DNA of 20,995 nt from a virus. The notes below the pieces were generated by a model. It was given only the letters and a program-made list of their open reading frames with translations, did not search any database and had not been told where the DNA came from. Below, piece after piece: positions 1 through 7,146 of this stretch. Location: positions 1 through 20,995 of IMG/VR virus record IMGVR_UViG_3300029267_002069; one strand, written 5' to 3'. Position 1 is the first letter of the stretch, and each line of letters starts with the position of its first letter. Made by a program: the position numbers and the translations under genes.

Positions 1-953
1 GAAAAACTATTGGTAGTATTTACACCAGATAAAAGCTTAGTTACTACTCCATTATTATACAGGTATATACTACATCTTGATCCAAATAAATTAAGGTTAT
101 TATCTATTACAAATTTCCAGAATCTATCAGCATCAGATAAGGAAAAAGAAAAGCCTTCTCTCCTGGCAATGGATGGGCCTTTATTAAGATCTGTATTTTG
201 GCTGGGAAGATTAATATTCTTATAAGTAAGAAAGCCAGCTTTAAAAGTTATAGTACCATTATCAGGATCATCATCTGGAAGATCAGCAGATACATCAGCA
301 AAAGTAGCTAGATGAAACTTACCATTTATAAGCCCCAGCTCAGCACCAGTAATATTACCATCTACTACATTATCAGCTATTACTGTATAAAGAAATTCAG
401 CTGTACCAGATACATTCTCATATAAAGAGTTATCATCTGTATCCATCCATCTTTCACCATCTACCCAGGCTCCAGGCTCTGAAGCTTGATAATAATCTGC
501 CTGTACAGTATCTATAGTAATCAAAGCATCAAAGTTAGAATTAGATTCATTAGGTATATCATCAGATTCAGTACCAGCTAAAGCTACTTTAATAGATACA
601 GTATATAGATTATCTGTTACAGAAAAATCTTCTTCCTGAAGCCCTTTAGGTTCCAGGATGTATACATAATAATCATTACCAGAGATACCAGTAAAAATTT
701 TCTCCCCATCATTTTCAGCTTGAATTAAAACCTTATTACCAGCATTAGCTATAAGGTAATCTACTAAAGCTACAAACTGAGATTTTTCAATATTGATTAA
801 AGTAAATTCAGCTATTCTTTCTTGCCTAGCTCCATAGCTTAAAGGATCCACCAGCCCAGAAACCATAGATCTAAATTTTACAGTATCCAGTTTAGGATCT
901 TGTGCAGATGTATAGCCTAAAACTAAATCATATGATACACTATTAATAATCAT
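1..953 (-). CDS. Tail-tip/baseplate-type structural protein, 3' end outside window
   Basis: The frame stays open from ATG at 953 to the left edge, giving at least 317 residues; the C-terminus is missing. The start overlaps the stop of the preceding 147 aa gene as ATGA, which suggests coupled translation. The N-terminal part (about residues 1-130) alternates beta strands and polar loops. Two Asp/Gly/Asn-rich segments follow, and then a stretch containing SFSLSDADRFWKFVIDNN and IYLYNNGVVTKLLSG that recalls tail-tip hub proteins. There is no signal peptide or membrane segment. Its place after the tape measure and adhesin genes fits a tail-tip or baseplate component. I do not recognise a named family, so only the structural role is inferred, from position and beta-rich composition. 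Confidence 0.7.
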   Translation of the reverse strand, partial: MIINSVSYDLVLGYTSAQDPKLDTVKFRSMVSGLVDPLSYGARQERIAEFTLINIEKSQFVALVDYLIANAGNKVLIQAENDGEKIFTGISGNDYYVYILEPKGLQEEDFSVTDNLYTVSIKVALAGTESDDIPNESNSNFDALITIDTVQADYYQASEPGAWVDGERWMDTDDNSLYENVSGTAEFLYTVIADNVVDGNITGAELGLINGKFHLATFADVSADLPDDDPDNGTITFKAGFLTYKNINLPSQNTDLNKGPSIARREGFSFSLSDADRFWKFVIDNNLNLFGSRCSIYLYNNGVVTKLLSGVNTTNSF

Positions 954-1393
954 GTAGTGGCCGTTATTAAAGTATTCAAGTAAGTAATGCTAATTTCATA
1001 ATGGGCTGGCATATTTCTTTTAGGGGATCCGATCTTAATAATTCTTACTGGATTCTCTGTAGCATCTCTTAAGAAAAGCTGTAAGCCGCAAATAGCTAGA
1101 TTAACTATAGAATCTTTATTATTAACATGAAAATTATAAAAAGCATCCATGTTAATATCTCTGATCCTATATCTTAATGTTATGTATTCATGCCGCCATA
1201 ACTGCTCAGATTTTTGTACTCCCTTCCATTCCATTGAATCTTTTCTGAAGGAAAGAACATTGGCTTTTCCAGAAGGCTGAATAGGGTATAATACTTCTAC
1301 TCCTGTCATTGGTACAGCTGGAGCTTTAGGCTGGAAGGTTCCGTACCTATGCCAGCCAAAGCCAAATGATGTATATCTGGATACTATAGCCAT
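950..1393 (-). CDS. Small tail-tip protein, 147 aa, family not recognised
   Basis: A 147-residue protein that begins with ATG overlapping the previous stop (TAATG) and ends overlapping the next start (ATGA). It is therefore locked between the 997 aa fibre-type gene and the partial gene at the left edge. The sequence is rich in aromatic and basic residues (GFGWHRYGTF near the N-terminus; WRHEYITLRYRIRDINMDAFYNF around 66-88) and reads as a compact beta domain without signal peptide or membrane helix. Such small proteins beside large tail genes are often distal-tail or baseplate adaptors. That role is inferred from position only. Confidence 0.75.
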   Translation of the reverse strand: MAIVSRYTSFGFGWHRYGTFQPKAPAVPMTGVEVLYPIQPSGKANVLSFRKDSMEWKGVQKSEQLWRHEYITLRYRIRDINMDAFYNFHVNNKDSIVNLAICGLQLFLRDATENPVRIIKIGSPKRNMPAHYEISITYLNTLITATT

Positions 1394-4386
1394 TATGTTA
1401 TTATAAACCCATCAGAAGCTGAAGGAGTTTCAGTTAAAGCTGTTACATGAATAATTTTATTGGTTCCATCATAGTCGGTTATATCTGAGCTTTGCCCAGT
1501 TAAAGCTCCTGAAATAAAGGTTACTATTCTTCCATTATAATGATCATCAGTAGTTTCAGTAAGATTAGTTTTAAACTGTATCTGGCTATTACCAGCATCA
1601 GCCGCCACTAGAGCAGATACAGTACCCTTCATACCATCTTCAAGCTTTGAAGCTTCTGTAGCATTATCATGTATCTGTTTAATGTTACCATCAGCTATGC
1701 CAGAATTAAGGTTTATTTCTCCAGTACCAGTACCAGATTTAATAGTAACCTTTGGAGCACCAGCAGTATCTGGAGTAAGAACAGCCGAACCATTCCAGTA
1801 TGTAACATTAGCGGCTATAGGCTCAGAGTTAGTAATGGCAGTTTCTACATCACTAACTGATAAATCATTAAGAGCATTTATCTGGTTAGGAATATCTGTA
1901 CCTGTATAGGTTTTTATGAAACCAATATTTACAGCATTACTATCACATGTACCATCTATTTGAGCAGATATTAAGCGGATAGCTTCTAATGAATCAGTAG
2001 TATTATCATATGTATCCCAATCTGCTGTAGCCGCTATAGAAACAAGCTTAGCAAAAACTGAATCATCAGTAACATCAGTTCCTGTAACTGCTACCTTAAG
2101 AAGATGATCAAGATTCAAACCTACTAGAGCATCATTACATTCGCTTTCTACTTCAGCATCCCATGAACTATTCCAGGGTATATTAGAGAAACCAGATCCA
2201 TCAGAATAATCAGTTAATGTTCTGGCTCCATATGCCCATACAGCGGCTGGAGTAGTGCCGCCACTAATGCCGCCTATAGCATCTCTAATAGCTTCAAGAG
2301 AGTCTGTACCAGTATCAAAGCCAGTACCTTGTATATCGTTTATATCTCCATTTAAGTTAGGAAGATAATTTGCCGCCGCTTCACTATCTGAAATAGCACT
2401 AACATCCACCGTGGGATATTGAGTAGCTACACTCAGTTGAACAGCTACATCCAGCCACTCTCTTACATTTACATGGAAACCAGTAGGATCTGCCTGAGAT
2501 TGGTTTTCCCATTCATCGACCACGTTTGAAGGTATAGTATTAGCGAGTTGAACAACACTAGTACCTACTGAATTATCGGTTATACTAAAGTTGCCGTAAA
2601 CATAAAGTGTCCCGCCGGTACAGTTAGAGGACAATGTTATCTGACCCCGACCATGTATGTATGCTACGTCCGTAGGCACGGCTCCAAGTTGCCTTATTTC
2701 CATACTGCCGCTATAGTCGTGCATAAAGAGCGTAGTACTTGCTACTGATGCACCGAAATTAATTATTGGTTCGGTGGTCCCAGTGTCGGCATTATAGCAA
2801 GAATCAAAATGATAGTCAGAGGCTTCGGCAAGTATGATTTGACCCCTTAACCCACATCTTTTTACAGTGCTCCCAGTTAAGTTGGTATTGGTACCGCCGC
2901 CTATTGTGCCGTTTATCATTTTCGGATCGTTAGTATTAGCGGTCATATCTCCCATAACCCGACAACCCACTATAGAAACATCTTCCATAGATTGAGAATT
3001 AGGATCTAGGTCCCAGTTCTCACCGATAAAATCGTAGTAGTCAGAATTGGCGGTAAGCTGAATAGATGAGCCATTAGCTATATGGAATTTTTTAATACCA
3101 AGGGATCCCGCAAGAGTTAATGCCGCCGCCCATGTGCTTACAGGGTTATCTATTGTCCCGTCTACATAATCCGTAGTGTTAGTGTTAGAGGCATTAGTGT
3201 CCACATATATACGCCCATCAGCGTAAACCGTGGCTTTTGTAATATCGGTAAGAGAATGAGTGTCTTTAGTAAACCCTGTTCCCTTAATATCATCAAGGTC
3301 AGTAATGATAGCGTCTTGTTTAGCTTCTGTAGCATCTCCACCAGTAGGAGCCAGTTCTAAAGCATTAGCAGTAAATTGAGATACCCCAGCATCATTACCT
3401 ATAATTTCATTAAGTAGTGCAGTAGCAACCCCAGGTTTTGCGGCTGGATCATAATCCACCGCAAACAAGTGATCAAGATGTATATCAGCTAGAGCGGCAT
3501 CTACCTCAGCATTAACTTGAGCTTCACTCAAATCATTAAGGGCGGCAAAACTTGCATCCATTTCTGTTTTAGTAGGCCCATCATAATCAGATAGTGCCGT
3601 ATCTACTTCAGCATTAACTTGAGCCGCACTCAAGTCATTAAATCCTGTTAACTCAGTACCCTTTGCAAGAGCACCAGACACATCATCAAGATCAATAGTA
3701 GCGTCAAAGTCTTTTCCACTTCCTAAACCTGTAGCTTTAATACCAGCACCATTACCACTATTCATGTAGGCATGTATACCTCCTGAACCATTTTCACCAA
3801 TACACTCTAAACCAGAGCCAGATGTAGTACCTCCCTGAGCGATAATACCAGCCTGATTTCCTTTACCTACAGCCTGTATACCAGAAGAGTTAGTAGCTCC
3901 ACCTTCTGCATGTATACCATCCCCATTAGAAGCTCCACCTACTGCATTAAGCCCATGCCCAGTACCATTACCAGTAAGTTTAATAGCATCCTTATTTGAA
4001 TCCTGAGTAGTAATATCCAGGGAATTTAATTTCAAATCTCCTAACAGAAATTCTCTATGAGCTATTTCATTATTACCATCATCATAAACAGAGATAGCTA
4101 CCCTATCAGCTCCAGTAGCAAAAGCGGCATCAGGTACATCAGCTCTAAAAAGAAAATATGATCCTTCTGAAGTATCAGAAGAAAGATAAATACCATAGTT
4201 ATCTGTATGAGCAGTAGTTATAGAAGCCAGAGCTGTCATAGCTACAGCAGTACTATCAGTAAAGCTTGTACCATCCCCATCACTCCATCTTACATAACCC
4301 AGCTTAAACCCTGTAACAGCAAGATTTTGTGTTAATGCAAACATTACAGACTGGTTAGTAGAACCTTTTCTGATTACATCGATCAT
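1393..4386 (-). CDS. Large modular tail fibre/adhesin with central beta-helix
   Basis: A 997-residue modular protein, probably a receptor-binding tail appendage. In order: an N-terminal domain (1-125) with WSDGDGTSF and DNYGIYLSS, probably for tail attachment; six Gly-rich repeats of the G-x-G-hydrophobic-x-A-x-G type (about 138-222); two copies of an (S/E)AQVNAEVD(T/A)AL helical motif (253-305); a beta-helix-like region (about 385-625) with YVDTNASNTNTTDYVDG, an NPVSTWAAAL segment and short repeated turns; a second linker (681-701); and a C-terminal domain (about 890-997) with GRIVTFISGALTGQSS and ITDYDG, a fold I associate with phage structural proteins. The start overlaps the previous stop as ATGA. 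Residues about 363-624 are encoded by DNA much richer in CpG than the rest, a sign of module exchange. An enzymatic depolymerase activity is possible but no catalytic residues can be assigned. Confidence 0.8.
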   Translation of the reverse strand: MIDVIRKGSTNQSVMFALTQNLAVTGFKLGYVRWSDGDGTSFTDSTAVAMTALASITTAHTDNYGIYLSSDTSEGSYFLFRADVPDAAFATGADRVAISVYDDGNNEIAHREFLLGDLKLNSLDITTQDSNKDAIKLTGNGTGHGLNAVGGASNGDGIHAEGGATNSSGIQAVGKGNQAGIIAQGGTTSGSGLECIGENGSGGIHAYMNSGNGAGIKATGLGSGKDFDATIDLDDVSGALAKGTELTGFNDLSAAQVNAEVDTALSDYDGPTKTEMDASFAALNDLSEAQVNAEVDAALADIHLDHLFAVDYDPAAKPGVATALLNEIIGNDAGVSQFTANALELAPTGGDATEAKQDAIITDLDDIKGTGFTKDTHSLTDITKATVYADGRIYVDTNASNTNTTDYVDGTIDNPVSTWAAALTLAGSLGIKKFHIANGSSIQLTANSDYYDFIGENWDLDPNSQSMEDVSIVGCRVMGDMTANTNDPKMINGTIGGGTNTNLTGSTVKRCGLRGQIILAEASDYHFDSCYNADTGTTEPIINFGASVASTTLFMHDYSGSMEIRQLGAVPTDVAYIHGRGQITLSSNCTGGTLYVYGNFSITDNSVGTSVVQLANTIPSNVVDEWENQSQADPTGFHVNVREWLDVAVQLSVATQYPTVDVSAISDSEAAANYLPNLNGDINDIQGTGFDTGTDSLEAIRDAIGGISGGTTPAAVWAYGARTLTDYSDGSGFSNIPWNSSWDAEVESECNDALVGLNLDHLLKVAVTGTDVTDDSVFAKLVSIAATADWDTYDNTTDSLEAIRLISAQIDGTCDSNAVNIGFIKTYTGTDIPNQINALNDLSVSDVETAITNSEPIAANVTYWNGSAVLTPDTAGAPKVTIKSGTGTGEINLNSGIADGNIKQIHDNATEASKLEDGMKGTVSALVAADAGNSQIQFKTNLTETTDDHYNGRIVTFISGALTGQSSDITDYDGTNKIIHVTALTETPSASDGFIIT

Positions 4387-6557
4387 GTTTGGAAACCTCC
4401 CAGAAATCCTCTATTAAAATTCCCTCTTAAATTTGTCAAAAGCCCATCTTCACTAGGGCTAAAATTAATAACAGCTATGGAAAATTTAGCTTCAATGCTA
4501 GAGCTAGATCCTCTAATCATAGATATGTTACTATTAGATGTTAGATCTACAGTAAAAGCAAACTCATCCCCATCTTCAGCCGTATCTTCTGAAGAAACTA
4601 AAGAAGGCTCCAGGCTTTGATGTACAGCAATAGAAACATCACTATCTACAGTAGGGGATAAAGTTTGGCTTTCTGTATCCCCACTTTCCAAAGTATTCAG
4701 GTACTGGTAAACTACAGCATCATCAGTAAATTCAATAACAAAAACTCTATAATAAATACCATGAGCTACAGCACTATATTTTCTGAAGGTGACAGTGTCA
4801 ACATCGGTCAACTCCATGTTGACGATCTGGTCCCCGTCATTGGTATTGGAGCCACTGTCCCGGAGCGTCCCAACTAAGAATGTTTTTGATACAATAAAAG
4901 ATCCAGCCGTATCGTCGGTAAACGATGTTGCCGCATCCGAATTGGTACCATTAAGCCACTGAACTTCACTACCATCGTATTGCACGACCTGTATGCTGTA
5001 CGTGCCAGCAATCCCGCCAGACGTAGCTCTTTTGATCAGACAATTATTTGAATGCTCAAACTCTACACTTATTCTCCCATCCGAATCCAGAGCAGTCTGG
5101 TTAATCGCATAGTTCATCATTATAAATGATCTATACCTGTTAAACGGATTGGTGAATGTTTCCTCTTCATCAGTTACAGCCGCACCCATTGCCTGATTAT
5201 TAAACCTCTCCACAGTAACACCAGCACTAAATTCAACTAACTGATATTCTATAGTAACTGTACCTGAAGATCCATACCTAGTAGCTTGAATGTTAGTAGT
5301 AGAAGACATGTATACATCACAGTGTACATCATCAGCCCCAGGTACATCTCCCCCACTATTTCTAACACTCGTAAACAGAATAGATTTTGATAAATCTACA
5401 GCAGTAACAGATTGGCCCTGAGATGTACCAGACATGGTAAAACTCCCTCTCTGTATGTTATCAATAACTACTGTAGCAGAAGTATCTGTTATAGCTGTTC
5501 TAGTTCCTTTACTGGCAAAGTTAGCTGGATCTCCCTGGTTTCTCTCCAGGGCTAATCTTAAAGCTTCTTGAGCAGAATCCAAAATAATTACATCATCCAT
5601 GAAACCTTCATAATCATCAGCATCATGATCTGAGTCATTACCTAAACATATCACATTAGCATTATCATTATCCACAGCAGTTATACTTATATTAGATTTC
5701 CATTCACCATCTACATAGACTTCTACTGTACCATTTAAAAAATGAAATCCATATATATGCCAGCTATCATCACCTATGGAAGAAGTAACTGTAAGAGTAG
5801 CAACAGACGCAGTATGACCACGAACTTTCATCTGTGTGTCACTACCACTCACTCTGGATATTTCAAAACCTGTTTCATCTTCTCTGCCATCTTTTTTAGA
5901 TATAATTATTTCATCTGCTGAAGGATTAGTTACATCAGTTTTCAGGGCAAACTGGACATAGAAAACAGGACCTAAGTCTACATTAACTAAATCAATGTAA
6001 CTGCTTCCATCCCCTGTAAACTCTTGCCCGTCAAAAAATTGACCAGATGTAGCTGAATGTATAGGATCGCCAGAGCTTTGTTTAGTACCATCATTACTGT
6101 TTGAAGTCCTGTCTGTAAGAGTCGTACCTGACGATTCCATGCAGTAATAACCTTTGTAGTCTGAAGGATATACATTATCTCTGCCGTAGGTATGATCACT
6201 AGCTAAAGCTGTTTCTCTGGGCATACCCCATGCAACATGTATAACTGTGTCACCAGAAGCCGTAACTTCTGGAACTTTAACATGAATCTCCACCTTAGAG
6301 TTTGCTGGTGTATTGTCTAGATCAAAGTTTACAATATCAAAAGCAAGTGGAGTAAGTAAATTTGTATTGCTGTCAAAAAATCTTACATCAGCACCACTAG
6401 CAAGAGGGGCATATGTTCCATCAGCATCGAGAAACTCATCTGGCAAATGATCTTCAGTAACTTTGAAAACAAAATCAGTAATATCAAATTTAATCTTAGC
6501 ATCATCAATAGTTATTGACGCATAAGACTCATAATCTCTTGCGATGGAATCAGCCAT
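4383..6557 (-). CDS. Tail appendage protein with DUF2341-like and LamG-like domains
   Basis: A 724-residue protein with an N-terminal DUF2341-like region (about 20-125: FKVTEDHLP, ADVRFFDSN, VEIHVKVPEV, DTVIHVAWG). A concanavalin/LamG-like jellyroll follows (about 136-345: GYYCMESSG, DGSSYIDLVN, WHIYGFHFLNGTVEVYVDG, GFMDDVIILD). The C-terminal half is made of related beta-sandwich units, each with an SxxV-type start and an ending such as VEF, IEF or VINF. These combinations bind carbohydrate or protein surfaces, so host-surface adhesion is the likely role. The gene starts 3 nt after the preceding stop with only a weak SD, which suggests coupled translation. About 4801-5150 (residues 470-586) is unusually CpG-rich. 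DUF2341 and LamG are assigned from pattern memory. Confidence 0.8.
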   Translation of the reverse strand: MADSIARDYESYASITIDDAKIKFDITDFVFKVTEDHLPDEFLDADGTYAPLASGADVRFFDSNTNLLTPLAFDIVNFDLDNTPANSKVEIHVKVPEVTASGDTVIHVAWGMPRETALASDHTYGRDNVYPSDYKGYYCMESSGTTLTDRTSNSNDGTKQSSGDPIHSATSGQFFDGQEFTGDGSSYIDLVNVDLGPVFYVQFALKTDVTNPSADEIIISKKDGREDETGFEISRVSGSDTQMKVRGHTASVATLTVTSSIGDDSWHIYGFHFLNGTVEVYVDGEWKSNISITAVDNDNANVICLGNDSDHDADDYEGFMDDVIILDSAQEALRLALERNQGDPANFASKGTRTAITDTSATVVIDNIQRGSFTMSGTSQGQSVTAVDLSKSILFTSVRNSGGDVPGADDVHCDVYMSSTTNIQATRYGSSGTVTIEYQLVEFSAGVTVERFNNQAMGAAVTDEEETFTNPFNRYRSFIMMNYAINQTALDSDGRISVEFEHSNNCLIKRATSGGIAGTYSIQVVQYDGSEVQWLNGTNSDAATSFTDDTAGSFIVSKTFLVGTLRDSGSNTNDGDQIVNMELTDVDTVTFRKYSAVAHGIYYRVFVIEFTDDAVVYQYLNTLESGDTESQTLSPTVDSDVSIAVHQSLEPSLVSSEDTAEDGDEFAFTVDLTSNSNISMIRGSSSSIEAKFSIAVINFSPSEDGLLTNLRGNFNRGFLGGFQT

Positions 6558-6560
6558 ATT

Positions 6561-6821
6561 TTATAAGCTCAGTTTGTCTACAGCGGTTTTAATGGCTATG
6601 ATTTCCGCAAGGTTCCCGGCCACTTCGTTTTTCTGTTCTGTTGTGAAAGAAGCTTCAGAACCTATCATGCTACTTAAGGCTGTAAGCTCATCATGTATAG
6701 TAGTAATACGAGTTTTAAACTCTGTTAATCTTTGAGTAGCCTGTTTAGTCAAACTAATAATTTGATCTGGAGCAGTCGTTTTATTTTTCAGCTGTTCCAT
6801 CTCTGTAGTTATAATAGCCAT
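6561..6821 (-). CDS. Small coiled-coil protein, 86 aa
   Basis: I start this protein at the ATG at 6821 rather than 6836, because a GGAGG site lies 8 nt upstream of 6821 and nothing comparable precedes 6836. The first gap is then 1 nt after the upstream stop. The product is almost entirely helical with heptad-like spacing (EMEQLKNKTT, LTKQATQRLTEFKTRITTIH, NEVAGNLAEIIAIKTAVDKL). It has no Cys, signal peptide or membrane segment. It is probably an oligomeric helper or small virion component of the tail tip. No family is recognised. Confidence 0.7.
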   Translation of the reverse strand: MAIITTEMEQLKNKTTAPDQIISLTKQATQRLTEFKTRITTIHDELTALSSMIGSEASFTTEQKNEVAGNLAEIIAIKTAVDKLSL

Positions 6822-6834
6822 TTTAATTTCCTCC
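6822..6834 (-). promoter_or_regulatory. SD inside upstream gene that decides the 86 aa start
   Basis: GGAGG (6834-6830) overlaps the Gly-Gly codons at the end of the 107 aa gene and lies 8 nt before the ATG at 6821. The alternative ATG at 6836 has no such site. Confidence 0.75.
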
Positions 6835-7146
6835 ATTCTTTTTTAATTGGTTATAATCTCCACCACTTTTTCCTACTAGATAAGCCATGCCTACTTCTAG
6901 CCCATGTATAGAATTATCATGTTTACCATTAATTTTTTCTAAGCGATCAATCTCTTTTCCTACTCTATGCATAGCTGGTATACAATCTTCTTTATCTACC
7001 TTTTCAGCTATAATTTTTTTAAGTGAAGTTTTAGCATTATGTTTTTTATTATGGGCTATATTGTACCATGCTATAAGAAACATTCCCAAAAAATTTATAA
7101 GACCAGCCACAAATAGCATATGTAGATCATTAGTAGTCTGTTCCAT
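6823..7146 (-). CDS. Membrane-anchored coiled-coil protein, 107 aa
   Basis: Starts with TAATG overlapping the tape-measure stop. Residues about 8-32 (LHMLFVAGLINFLGMFLIAW) form one hydrophobic helix. A basic stretch (HNKKHNAKTSLKK) follows, and then a helical region with a possible coiled coil (KEIDRLEKINGKHDNSIHGLEVGM). The positive charges after the helix predict that the C-terminus stays in the cytoplasm. The topology resembles small phage membrane proteins such as holin-like or spanin-like components, but no lysis gene adjoins it and its place is between tail genes. A tail-tip or infection-channel role is equally possible. Function is unassigned. Confidence 0.7.
   Translation of the reverse strand: MEQTTNDLHMLFVAGLINFLGMFLIAWYNIAHNKKHNAKTSLKKIIAEKVDKEDCIPAMHRVGKEIDRLEKINGKHDNSIHGLEVGMAYLVGKSGGDYNQLKKNGGN

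Noticed and set aside
3780-3980. CRISPR-like or DNA-level repeat array
   Set aside because: The repetition is at protein level (Gly-rich repeats of the fibre protein) with divergent DNA, unequal units and no spacers.
1393-4386. Polysaccharide depolymerase call
   Set aside because: A beta-helix-like region is visible, but no catalytic motif can be assigned, so only adhesin/fibre is stated.
6823-7146. Holin call
   Set aside because: A single membrane helix and coiled coil alone do not identify a holin, and no endolysin or spanin is adjacent.
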